DNA of 38,096 nucleotides, taken from Bacteroidota bacterium. Lineage in GTDB: Bacteria > Bacteroidota > Bacteroidia > Flavobacteriales > Crocinitomicaceae. Below are positions 24,509 through 32,619 of the stretch, in pieces. Positions within the stretch are counted from its first letter, which is position 1; each line of letters starts with the position of its first letter. The stretch covers positions 1-38,096 of the forward strand of contig JAKQEZ010000647.1 in NCBI GenBank assembly GCA_029558435.1, given 5' to 3'. The position numbers and the translations under genes are program-made. The notes under the pieces are model-generated. The model was not told where the DNA came from, did no database searches, and worked only from the letters and a program-made list of their open reading frames with translations.

Positions 24509-27160
24509 ATGCATAAATTAACCTTGCTTTTTTTAGTGTTACTCTCTAATTTCATTCTTGCACAAGAAGTGGAAATTACGGGGCAATGTATTAATTCTAA
24601 AAAAGAAGGTATTTCTGATATCTTAATTCGCATCAACCAACGAAACGAAGCTATTTACACCGATCAAAATGGAAATTATTCTACAAAAGCAAACGTTGGA
24701 GATACATTAAACATTCATTATTTTGTTTCGGGCGATACAACCCAACGCCAACAAGTATTTTTTGTAAAAAACAACCATTCCACCAAAATTCCAGCGTTTG
24801 AAATCAACATCAAGCAATTTGAGGATGTGAAAATCATCAAAGAAATTGACAAACCATTTGATTTAACCCCCATCAAAGTAAAAGATTGGCAAACATTGCC
24901 GCTACAAAGTGTTGAACACGTATTGGTTTTTACAACAGCTGCTCGTTCCAACAATGAGTTAACGTCCAACTACAACGTGCGCGGTGGTAATTACGACGAA
25001 AACCTGGTTTATGTCAACGGATTTCAAATTTACAGACCGTTTTTAACGCGAGCTGGACAACAAGAAGGAATGAGTTTCATCAACAGTGCTTTGGTGGAAT
25101 CGTTGGACTTCTCTGCAGGTGGTTTTGACGCACAATATGGTGATAAATTGAGTTCTGTATTGGACATTAAGTACCGTAAAGCCGAAAAATTCAAAGGTTC
25201 AATTTTAGCTTCGTTATTGGGTGTTGAGGGGCATTTGGAGCAACAATTGGGCAAAAAGAAACGCTTTAGCTATATGTTGGGAGCGCGTTTCCGTTCCAAC
25301 GGTTATTTTTTAAATGCACTTCCAACAAAAGGAGCATACAACCCTATATTTTGGGATGCGCAGCTTTTAACCGATTACATCATTTCAGAAAATTGGACAT
25401 GGTCGATTTTAGGACACATATCGAGCAACAATTACACATTTTCGCCACAAACACAAAAAACAGATTTTGGTACTGCCAACGAGGCCTACTCGTTCATGGT
25501 TTACTTTGACGGTAAAGAACAAACACGTTTTCGCACTATGATGGGAGGAACAAAATTTGCCTACACATCCAACGATAATAAAACCAAGTTAAACTTTTTT
25601 GCTTCGGCCTTTCATACCGATGAACGTGAATATTTTGATGTGCAAGGGCAATACTACATCAACGAATTGGAAACCGACCCATCCAAAGAAGAATTTGGAG
25701 ACTCCATTGCTGTGCTGGGTGTTGGAACGTTTTTAAATCACGCACGTAACCGCTTGAGAGCAACAATTTTCAACGTTTACCATACTGGGAGCAAAGAATT
25801 GAAAAATACGTTTGTTGATTCCGAGCGCACATTGCACCGTCAATACAACATTTTGTGGGGAGTCAATTTTCAACAAAATGATTTTTACGATGTGTTGAGC
25901 GAATGGAAAATGATTGACTCTGCGGGCTATAGTTTACCACAAACCAACGATCATAAAGTCAATTTGCAAGAAGTTATCAAAGGAAAATTGAACCTGCAAA
26001 GTAGTGTTATCAACGGATATACGCAGTTCAACGGCATTTGGTCTAAAACAAAAGTGAACTATCCTGTTAGCATCACCAAAAAAATAAAGATAAAAAAACA
26101 AGAGCCAATAAAAGTTACATTTAGAGATACAATTGATGCGTCTTCGTCAAAATGGGCTTTATCCATTGGAACAAGGGTTTCATACACCAGTGTAAACAAT
26201 GAGTTTTTTGTTACTCCACGTGCTTCGGTGATGTATTATCCTCGTGCTTATTTGGTGAAAGATTCTACCATTACACGAAGAAACATGAGTTTGCGTTTTT
26301 CAACTGGTTTGTACTACCAACCACCAATTTATCGTGAGTTGAGAACTTTTGATGGTCACCTCAATAAAAACGTCTTATCACAAAAATCGTATCATGCAGT
26401 AGTTGGTTACGACATGTTTTTCTTCATGTGGGGGCGTCACAGTCCGTTTAAATTCACAACAGAATTGTTTTACAAATACATGTGGGATGTCAACCCATAC
26501 GAAGTTGAAAATGTGCGCACACGTTATTACGCCAACAACAATGCAACGGCTTATGCCTATGGTATTGATTTCAACATCAATGGTGAATTTATTGAAGGCA
26601 TTTCCTCTTATTTTAAAATTGGATTGATGCGTACTATGGAAAACATCAAGGACGATCAGTACACCGAATATTACAATGCTGCGGGCGAAAAAATCATTTT
26701 TGGTTACAGCGATGACCAACAAGTGGTGGATTCTGCTGTTATTCAACCAGGTTACATTCCTCGTCCCACCGATCAATGGCTCAATATTGGTTTGTTGATT
26801 CAAGACAAAATGCCCAAATTAGAAGCATTGAGCTTGCAATTAGGTTTGCAATTTGGAACTCCGCTGCCTTATGGACCTCCAGGGCACGATCGTTACAAAG
26901 ATACTTTGCGCATGAAGCCTTATTTTAGAGTAGATATTGGTACATCGTATGATTTCTTGCACAATAAACACAAACAAAAACCAAACTTCTTCAATAAAGC
27001 CTTCACCGACGCAATTTTATCGTTTGAAGTTTACAACTTACTTGGCTTTAAAAATGAAATGTCTAAACAATGGATTCAAGATGTAAACGGAGGGTATTAT
27101 TCCATTCCAAACTACTTGACCAGTCGCCGATTCAATTTAAAATTGATACTTCGGTTTTAA
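24509..27160 (+). CDS. TonB-dependent outer-membrane receptor with carboxypeptidase-regulatory-like domain
   Basis: The 883-aa protein has a signal peptide (MHKLTLLFLVLLSNFILAQ). A beta-sandwich CarboxypepD_reg-like domain (about 20-100) follows, then a plug (about 115-230; NYNVRGGNYDENLVYVNG, DFSAGGFDAQYGDKLSS) and a 22-strand-type barrel ending in LILRF with a terminal Phe, as expected for BAM recognition. The substrate is unknown. No SusD partner is adjacent, so it is not a classical SusCD pair. It resembles receptors with a predicted structural or siderophore role. ATG 24509 begins the signal peptide. Confidence 0.93.
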   Translation: MHKLTLLFLVLLSNFILAQEVEITGQCINSKKEGISDILIRINQRNEAIYTDQNGNYSTKANVGDTLNIHYFVSGDTTQRQQVFFVKNNHSTKIPAFEINIKQFEDVKIIKEIDKPFDLTPIKVKDWQTLPLQSVEHVLVFTTAARSNNELTSNYNVRGGNYDENLVYVNGFQIYRPFLTRAGQQEGMSFINSALVESLDFSAGGFDAQYGDKLSSVLDIKYRKAEKFKGSILASLLGVEGHLEQQLGKKKRFSYMLGARFRSNGYFLNALPTKGAYNPIFWDAQLLTDYIISENWTWSILGHISSNNYTFSPQTQKTDFGTANEAYSFMVYFDGKEQTRFRTMMGGTKFAYTSNDNKTKLNFFASAFHTDEREYFDVQGQYYINELETDPSKEEFGDSIAVLGVGTFLNHARNRLRATIFNVYHTGSKELKNTFVDSERTLHRQYNILWGVNFQQNDFYDVLSEWKMIDSAGYSLPQTNDHKVNLQEVIKGKLNLQSSVINGYTQFNGIWSKTKVNYPVSITKKIKIKKQEPIKVTFRDTIDASSSKWALSIGTRVSYTSVNNEFFVTPRASVMYYPRAYLVKDSTITRRNMSLRFSTGLYYQPPIYRELRTFDGHLNKNVLSQKSYHAVVGYDMFFFMWGRHSPFKFTTELFYKYMWDVNPYEVENVRTRYYANNNATAYAYGIDFNINGEFIEGISSYFKIGLMRTMENIKDDQYTEYYNAAGEKIIFGYSDDQQVVDSAVIQPGYIPRPTDQWLNIGLLIQDKMPKLEALSLQLGLQFGTPLPYGPPGHDRYKDTLRMKPYFRVDIGTSYDFLHNKHKQKPNFFNKAFTDAILSFEVYNLLGFKNEMSKQWIQDVNGGYYSIPNYLTSRRFNLKLILRF

Positions 27161-27165
27161 ATCAT

Positions 27166-27195
27166 TTGAAAAAAAAGAAGTTATCCGTATCTTTG
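27166..27195 (+). promoter_or_regulatory. Promoter of the ferredoxin gene
   Basis: TTG (27166-27168), a 19-nt spacer and TATCTTTG (27188-27195) match the Bacteroidota consensus fully. The -7 box ends 17 nt before the ATG. Confidence 0.7.
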
Positions 27196-27212
27196 CGCCA
27201 ATTTTAGAAATC

Positions 27213-27533
27213 ATGGCAGATATTAACGTAATTATTATTGACAGAGAAGGTGTAGAGCACAATTTAGTAGCTCCTACCGACATGAACATGAACATCATGG
27301 AATTGTGTAAATCTTACGATTTACCTGTGAAAGGAGAATGTGGTGGAATGGCAATGTGTGCCACTTGTCAATGTTATTTAGAATCTGACCATCAGTTAGA
27401 CGAGCAATCGGATGCTGAATTGGATATGCTCGACCAAGCATTTTTTGTGAAATCTAACAGTAGATTGGGTTGTCAAATTCCAATTACAGAAGAAATAGAC
27501 GGAATTCGTTTGCGTTTGGCTCCTGAAGCCTAA
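27213..27533 (+). CDS. Adrenodoxin-type [2Fe-2S] ferredoxin
   Basis: The 106-aa electron carrier has the vertebrate/ISC-type cluster motif. C43, C49 and C52 occur in GECGGMAMCATCQC and C87 in RLGCQI, the Cys-x5-Cys-x2-Cys...Cys pattern. Extra cysteines at 32 and 54 are not part of the motif. Similar ferredoxins feed Fe-S assembly or P450-type enzymes. No isc gene is adjacent, so the partner is unknown. It has the best promoter match in the window. It converges with nadE, sharing CTAA at the stops. Confidence 0.94.
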   Translation: MADINVIIIDREGVEHNLVAPTDMNMNIMELCKSYDLPVKGECGGMAMCATCQCYLESDHQLDEQSDAELDMLDQAFFVKSNSRLGCQIPITEEIDGIRLRLAPEA

Positions 27534-28306
27534 TCCAACAAATCGGTTGGAATTGTACACACCGGTATTGGTTGCATTTTGTGTTGATTGATGCGGTTTA
27601 ATCTTCGGTAAATAGCTAAAACCGTTGCTTCACGTTCTGACAATTTAGTTTCATCCCCCGAAAAATTCATTGCCCATTCCAGTTCGGGATAGGTTGCACC
27701 AATTTGATCTTCGTCGCTTCGTCCATCGGCAAATAAGCCATCAGTTGGTTTTGCTGCAAGAATTTCTGGAATAACTTCAAGATGACGTGCCAAGGCAAAA
27801 ACTTGAGATTTTGTTAAATCGGCAATAGGGGAAATATCAACTCCCCCATCACCATATTTTGTAAAAAATCCAATTCCGAAATCTTCAATTTTGTTTCCTG
27901 TGCCAACCACCAAACAACCATTGGCTTGCCCCACTGCATACAAAGTCATCATGCGCAAACGCGAACGTGAATTTGCCATTGCCAAGTGATTTTGTTCACA
28001 ATCAAAAGGTATATCTTTTTCAAATTGGGTAAAAGTTGGCGTTAAATCAACCTCTAAACCAATCACATTGGAATGTTGTGCTTTTAGTGTTTCAATGTGT
28101 TTTGTAGCCCGTGAATATTCAGCCTCCGTTTGACGAATAGGCATGGAAATCACCAAGGTTTTCTCGCCCGTGAGCGCACACAATTTTGAAACCAATGCCG
28201 AATCAATTCCGCCAGAAATTCCAACAATAAATCCTTTCACTCCTGTAGAGTCCAAGTAGTTTTTTAACCACTGTTGAATGTGCTGTGAAACTGCTTCAGC
28301 TTTCAA
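27530..28306 (-). CDS. nadE: NAD+ synthetase
   Basis: It amidates nicotinate adenine dinucleotide to NAD+ with ATP and ammonia. The 258-aa length fits the short NH3-dependent form without a glutaminase domain. The PP-loop SGGIDSALVSKL is at 31-42. VGTGNKIEDFGIGFFTKYGDGG and later AKPTDGLFADGRSDEDQIG are family signatures (given here as GTGNKIEDFGIGFFTKYGD and AKPTDGLFADGRSDEDQIG). It lies 10 nt behind a beta-barrel protein gene on the same strand. nadE near gldB is, to my knowledge, a recurrent Flavobacteriia arrangement. Confidence 0.95.
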   Translation of the reverse strand: MKAEAVSQHIQQWLKNYLDSTGVKGFIVGISGGIDSALVSKLCALTGEKTLVISMPIRQTEAEYSRATKHIETLKAQHSNVIGLEVDLTPTFTQFEKDIPFDCEQNHLAMANSRSRLRMMTLYAVGQANGCLVVGTGNKIEDFGIGFFTKYGDGGVDISPIADLTKSQVFALARHLEVIPEILAAKPTDGLFADGRSDEDQIGATYPELEWAMNFSGDETKLSEREATVLAIYRRLNRINQHKMQPIPVCTIPTDLLD

Positions 28307-28316
28307 AATAGAATAA

Positions 28317-29138
28317 TTAGAATAAAATAGATACTTTCAATTCCAATTGCGCTTGAGTAGCTTTATTATTTACTTTACTTCTAACTATCGAATTATTTTC
28401 TGTTTCGTAAGTAAATAAATAAGAATTTTTGCGATTGTAATACAATGGTGTTACACCATAATAAAAACCAAGTTCTGCCACTAAACAAGTATTTCCAGTA
28501 AAATTCCACTCTGCTCCACCAGCAATACCAACAGAACCTTTGTAGAATACCATTTCATTTTTAGCTTTCATGTTTTTTTGAGTAACTTCTTCACCCAATT
28601 TGGTCAAATCCATTCCTTGAGTAGAAAGTGAATAACCTGTATCTTGTGATTTTTGAGTCAACAAGAAGTTGTGTTTCATTCCTAATTTACCAAAATAACG
28701 AACATATCCAATAAAGTTGGTTCTAAACAACAACATGGTTGGAATGTTGATATAAGTTGCATTTTGTTTTCTTTTGCTCAAAACAAAAGCATCGTTTGCA
28801 CTTGTGTGATCTGCATCAAAATCATCTACTCCCACTATTTTTGTGTCATTGTAATAATACAATAATGTGTTAGGCCCTGTCTTAAATTTAGCACTCGAAA
28901 AGGTAAATTCTAACCCAGTTGCTAATCCAACATTATCCGTAAAACCATAATGCATTGCTCCACCGATAAATAAATCGGTTCCTACACCATCTTTTTCTAT
29001 AAATTTGGTGCCCATGTTTTGAAAATTGATACCAAATCCAGCGGTGATACCACCTTGAAATTTCTTTTCAGCTGCAGATTGTGCTAGAGTAGTCAATGCA
29101 GTGGTTAATGCAAAAAGTCCTAAAACTATCTTTTTCAT
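28317..29138 (-). CDS. PorT-like outer-membrane beta-barrel protein
   Basis: The 273-aa protein has a signal peptide (MKKIVLGLFALTTALTTLAQ) followed by alternating aromatic and glycine-rich strands (GGITAGFGINFQ, VGLATGLEFTFSS, YVRYFGKLGMKHNF, CLVAELGFYYGVTPLYY) and a C-terminal strand ending in a Phe (LELKVSILF). This suggests an 8-10-stranded barrel of the PorT/OMP_b-brl_2 kind. It is upstream of nadE (10-nt gap) and divergent from gldB. The role in the gliding/T9SS context is plausible but not shown. Confidence 0.82.
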   Translation of the reverse strand: MKKIVLGLFALTTALTTLAQSAAEKKFQGGITAGFGINFQNMGTKFIEKDGVGTDLFIGGAMHYGFTDNVGLATGLEFTFSSAKFKTGPNTLLYYYNDTKIVGVDDFDADHTSANDAFVLSKRKQNATYINIPTMLLFRTNFIGYVRYFGKLGMKHNFLLTQKSQDTGYSLSTQGMDLTKLGEEVTQKNMKAKNEMVFYKGSVGIAGGAEWNFTGNTCLVAELGFYYGVTPLYYNRKNSYLFTYETENNSIVRSKVNNKATQAQLELKVSILF

Positions 29139-29188
29139 TTTCTTCTGTGTTATTTATATTAATTTTAAATAAATTTCATCAAAATGAC

Positions 29189-29196
29189 TAAATTTG
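29189..29196 (+). promoter_or_regulatory. -7 box of gldB
   Basis: TAAATTTG matches TAnnTTTG, ending 20 nt before ATG 29217. It lies inside a longer alternative frame from 29184, so the shorter start is favoured. Confidence 0.45.
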
Positions 29197-29216
29197 AAGC
29201 AAAATTATACAAATTA

Positions 29217-30224
29217 ATGAAATTCATCCTTTTTTTTATAGTTAGTCTAATAATTTTAACAACCTTCTCTTGCAAGAGAAACCCATTGGATGTTGACACA
29301 AGTAATGTAAAGTTAGAAATTCAATATGTCAACTTGGATTCATTGTTATTCAACACACCAACAGATAAATTAATTGACTTGCGCCAACAGATGGGACAAA
29401 AAATCCCTGAATTATTTGACTATCAAATTGGATATTGCATGCGAATTGGGAAAGTGGTTGACACGGCTTTTGTGAACAGTATTGTGCAATACCGACAAGA
29501 TACCATGATTCAAAAATTGGAAAAAGAAATTGCTCATAAGTTTAGTAATCTAAGTGCTCAAAAAAGCAATTTAACAACGGCTTTCAAACGGTTAAAAGCA
29601 CATATTAAAACTGCAAATGTACCTACCTCAATAGTATTTCAAAATTCGTTATTTACCAGCAGTGCTTTTTGTACAGAGCAAGAAATTGGAATTGGGTTGG
29701 AACGCTATTTAGGTGCACAATCGCCCATTATTAAAAGTTTGCCAGGCGAACCTTTTTACGACTGGATTAAACAAGGTTATGATGTTCAATTTCTAGAACG
29801 CGATGCTGTTTTATCGTGGATTTTAACTCACATTATTCCAGAAATAAAAGGAAATTTAGCAGAATTGATGATTTATCACGGTAAAGCATTGTACCTCACC
29901 GAAGCGTGCTTGCCTGAGAGTGAAAAAAACATCATTATTCGTTATTCAAAAGAAGATTTGAAATGGTCGCAAGAAAATGAATACAGTTTGTGGAAATACC
30001 TTGTGGATGAAAAAATACTGTTTAAAACAGATGATTTAATTGCCAAAAATATGCTGCAAGAAGGTCCATTTACTTCTGGTCTCCCAGAAAAAGGTCCAGA
30101 TAGATTAGGACAATACCTTGGCTGGGTGATCGTAAAAAACTACATGGAAAATTCTGAAACCACATTTGAGGAATTAATCAACACTCCATACAACGAGATA
30201 CTACAATCGTATCAACCCAAATAA
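29217..30224 (+). CDS. gldB: Gliding motility lipoprotein GldB
   Basis: GldB is a membrane lipoprotein needed for gliding and linked to type IX secretion in Flavobacterium. The protein (335 aa from ATG 29217) has a signal peptide and lipobox TFSC (Cys19). The frame can extend to 29184, but that would place 11 residues before the signal peptide. Diagnostic C-terminal blocks are KALYLTEACLPES, SQENEYSLWKYLVDEKILF, and GPDRLGQYLGWVIVKNYMEN, as I recall from GldB. gldC follows at 19 nt, the normal order. GldB resembles peptidase-like folds in structure predictions, without a confirmed activity. Confidence 0.9.
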   Translation: MKFILFFIVSLIILTTFSCKRNPLDVDTSNVKLEIQYVNLDSLLFNTPTDKLIDLRQQMGQKIPELFDYQIGYCMRIGKVVDTAFVNSIVQYRQDTMIQKLEKEIAHKFSNLSAQKSNLTTAFKRLKAHIKTANVPTSIVFQNSLFTSSAFCTEQEIGIGLERYLGAQSPIIKSLPGEPFYDWIKQGYDVQFLERDAVLSWILTHIIPEIKGNLAELMIYHGKALYLTEACLPESEKNIIIRYSKEDLKWSQENEYSLWKYLVDEKILFKTDDLIAKNMLQEGPFTSGLPEKGPDRLGQYLGWVIVKNYMENSETTFEELINTPYNEILQSYQPK

Positions 30225-30243
30225 TTATATAAAAATTTATAGC

Positions 30244-30597
30244 ATGAGTCAAGAAGATAAAATTGTAAAAACTTCCGAAATTGTTTTAAAAGTAGGAATG
30301 AACGAAAATAATTTGCCTTTAAAAATTAAATGGACCGCAAAAGACGGTGATGTAGAAGACAAACCTGCACGTGCCATGCTTTTATCGGTTTGGGATCATA
30401 ATGAAAACAACACGATGAAAATTGATTTATGGACCAAAGACATGTCGGTGGAGGAAATGAAACAATTTTTCCATCAAACATTGCTCACAATGGCAGATAC
30501 CTTTGAGCGTGCAACAGGTGAACGCAACATTAGCGAGGATTTACGCGATTATTGCTATCACTTTGCTGATAAAATGCAAATTTTACCCGAAAATTAA
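30244..30597 (+). CDS. gldC: Gliding motility protein GldC
   Basis: The 117-aa soluble protein matches GldC, with SEIVLKVGMNENNLPLKIKW, a middle ARAMLLSVWDHNENNTMKIDLW and a C-terminal helical half (MADTFERATGERNISEDLRD; quoted in part). GldC is required for efficient gliding; its exact role is unclear. It follows gldB by 19 nt. Its stop TAA overlaps the ATG of the DUF2797 gene by one base (TAATG), so the three genes are probably translationally coupled. Confidence 0.92.
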   Translation: MSQEDKIVKTSEIVLKVGMNENNLPLKIKWTAKDGDVEDKPARAMLLSVWDHNENNTMKIDLWTKDMSVEEMKQFFHQTLLTMADTFERATGERNISEDLRDYCYHFADKMQILPEN

Positions 30598-31385
30598 TGA
30601 AATTTATTACTCGTAAAATGAATGCTGTGCTCACCGATACGGTTGAGTACAGTTTTCGTATTGGCTCTGATAAAATTGTAGTAAACGATTATATAGGAAA
30701 ACCCATTCGATTAGCATTTTCTGGAGCTATTTATTGTGTTAACTGTTCCAAAAAAATCAACAAATCGTTTCAAGGATTTTGTTTCAATTGTTTTCAAACA
30801 GCAGCAAATGCAGCAGAATGCATCATTCATCCAGAACTTTGCAGGGCACATTTGGGCGAAGGTCGCGATGTGGAATGGGAACAAGCCAACCACAACCAAC
30901 CACATGTTGTTTATTTGGCACTTTCGAGCGAGATAAAGGTAGGCGTAACGCGCACGACTCAGGTGCCAACTCGTTGGATTGACCAAGGAGCAAGCGCTGC
31001 CATTCGGTTGATGGAAACTCCCAATCGCTTTGAAGCTGGAAGAATTGAAGTTGCCCTAAAAAGTATTTTTACCGATAAAACCAATTGGCAAAAAATGCTC
31101 AAAAATGAAATCAACGAAACCATCGATTTAGTGGAAGAAAAATGGCGTTTGCAAGAACAATTGCCCGATGATTTAACCACCTATTTTTCGGAAGATGACG
31201 AATTGATAGAAATCAACTATCCCGTTTTGCAATACCCCAAAAAAATCAATTCTCTTTCGTTTGACAAGCAAGCAGTAATTGAAAAAACATTGATTGGCAT
31301 CAAAGGTCAATATTTACTTTTCGACGATCAAAGTGTGCTCAATATTCGCAAGCACGAAGGTTACGAAATTGAATTCTTAGGTTAA
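30597..31385 (+). CDS. DUF2797 protein: zinc ribbon plus GIY-YIG-like segment
   Basis: The 262-aa protein has three parts. An N-terminal region (1-40) precedes a zinc-binding module: C47/C50 and C62/C65 form two CxxC knuckles, then C75, H78, C82 and H85. A segment from about 104 has VVYLALSSEIKVGVTR, R126 in PTRWIDQG and E151 in GRIEVALKS, recalling the Tyr, Gly, Arg and Glu landmarks of GIY-YIG/T5orf172 nuclease domains. The C-terminal 90 residues are beta-rich. DUF2797 is a known family with no function I can cite. It overlaps the gldC stop by one base, and its own stop overlaps the convergent oxidoreductase. Confidence 0.82.
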   Translation: MKFITRKMNAVLTDTVEYSFRIGSDKIVVNDYIGKPIRLAFSGAIYCVNCSKKINKSFQGFCFNCFQTAANAAECIIHPELCRAHLGEGRDVEWEQANHNQPHVVYLALSSEIKVGVTRTTQVPTRWIDQGASAAIRLMETPNRFEAGRIEVALKSIFTDKTNWQKMLKNEINETIDLVEEKWRLQEQLPDDLTTYFSEDDELIEINYPVLQYPKKINSLSFDKQAVIEKTLIGIKGQYLLFDDQSVLNIRKHEGYEIEFLG

Positions 31386-32509
31386 AAAAGTGCTGCAACC
31401 TTTTTACCAACGTTGGTACCCAGCGCCACTCCTATTCCACCCAAACGAGCTCCCACTGCACAGTTGTCGTTAATTTTTTGAATGATCGGAAATTTGCTTG
31501 TGCCCATTCCCATAGTGCCCGCCCATTGATAATCGATGGTGAATTGGGTGTTGGGAATAATCATTGTTTTAAGCAACTCCACCAAACGGTTTTGAATCAA
31601 TGGTGTGGTGGTCATTTCATACGTTGTTTCGCCTTCAAAATCAAGGTTGCGTGCCCCGCCCAATAAAATTCTGTTTTCAAAATTTCTAAAATAATAGTAA
31701 CCCGCATCGTAATGAAACGTTCCTTTTAGTTGTAAATTTGAAATGGGTGATGTTACCAAAACCTGTGCTCTGGCAGGATTTACATCCAATTCTTTCACCA
31801 ATTTTTGTGTAAAACCGTTGGTTGTTATAACCACATTGGAAGCAGTAATTTGTCCGATGGTAGTTTCAACCGAATTATAGTTTGCACCAAGTGTTTCAAC
31901 TTCAATACCATTGAGCAACAACACTCCTTTTTCTGCAAGAAGTTGATAAAAACGGTGCATCATTTTTCCTGTGTCTATCTGGCCTTCTTGTAGTATTTTA
32001 AAAGCTGTTGAAAGTTGATGAAATCCAAAGCGTTGAATTGCTTGCGCATCTTCTTCAAATCCTTTTTTGCCCGTTAGACGGATGAATTCTGTATTCAATT
32101 CATTCAAATTATCTCTCACCTCCGTTGCAATTGCCGTTTGTTGATGGTCAATCAAATCCCAACCACCATTGGCTTGAAAATCCATTGCTGCATCGCCAAT
32201 TAATTCGCGCAGATAGATTAATCCTTCATAGCGAGCTTGAATGGTTTCCCACACAAGTGATGCAGGGTGTTTTTTCAAATCTTCTACCAATTCAACGGGA
32301 CCGCCAAAACTTGCAAAACCAGCATTTTTAGTACTTGCTCCAGATGGTAAATAGCCTCGTTCCAAAACAACAATTTTTGCAGTTGGAAATTTCATTTTTA
32401 AATGATAAGCTGTTGAACAACCGACAATTCCACCACCGATTATTAAAAAATCGATGCCTTCAAAATACGTTTTTCGTTCCCAAAAACTAAGTTGATTGAT
32501 GTTTAGCAT
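31382..32509 (-). CDS. FAD-dependent oxidoreductase, DAO/DadA-like
   Basis: The 375-aa protein has an N-terminal FAD-binding Rossmann motif (LIIGGGIVGCSTAYHLKMKF, residues 21-40) and the following ELERGYLPSGASTKNAGFA pattern (here VLERGYLPSGASTKNAGFA). A C-terminal FAD motif (CAVGARLGGIGVALGTNVGK) completes the DAO fold. Members oxidise amino acids or small amines (glycine, sarcosine, D-amino acids). The actual substrate is unknown. An extra N-terminal 16 residues precede the fold. The gene is alone, with a 4-nt convergent overlap with the DUF2797 gene. No -7 box was found upstream. Confidence 0.88.
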   Translation of the reverse strand: MLNINQLSFWERKTYFEGIDFLIIGGGIVGCSTAYHLKMKFPTAKIVVLERGYLPSGASTKNAGFASFGGPVELVEDLKKHPASLVWETIQARYEGLIYLRELIGDAAMDFQANGGWDLIDHQQTAIATEVRDNLNELNTEFIRLTGKKGFEEDAQAIQRFGFHQLSTAFKILQEGQIDTGKMMHRFYQLLAEKGVLLLNGIEVETLGANYNSVETTIGQITASNVVITTNGFTQKLVKELDVNPARAQVLVTSPISNLQLKGTFHYDAGYYYFRNFENRILLGGARNLDFEGETTYEMTTTPLIQNRLVELLKTMIIPNTQFTIDYQWAGTMGMGTSKFPIIQKINDNCAVGARLGGIGVALGTNVGKKVAALF

Positions 32510-32619
32510 AATATTTGATTCAAAAATTCAAGACTTTTTCGATATTTGTCATTATTTTTAACCCAAATTTAAACCAAATCTGTAACAAGTTGTACAGTAA
32601 AGACGTTTAAGTAGTTAAT

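Noticed and set aside
24509..27160. SusC-type receptor of a polysaccharide utilisation locus
   Set aside because: No SusD-like lipoprotein or glycoside hydrolase is adjacent, and the protein is shorter than typical SusC.
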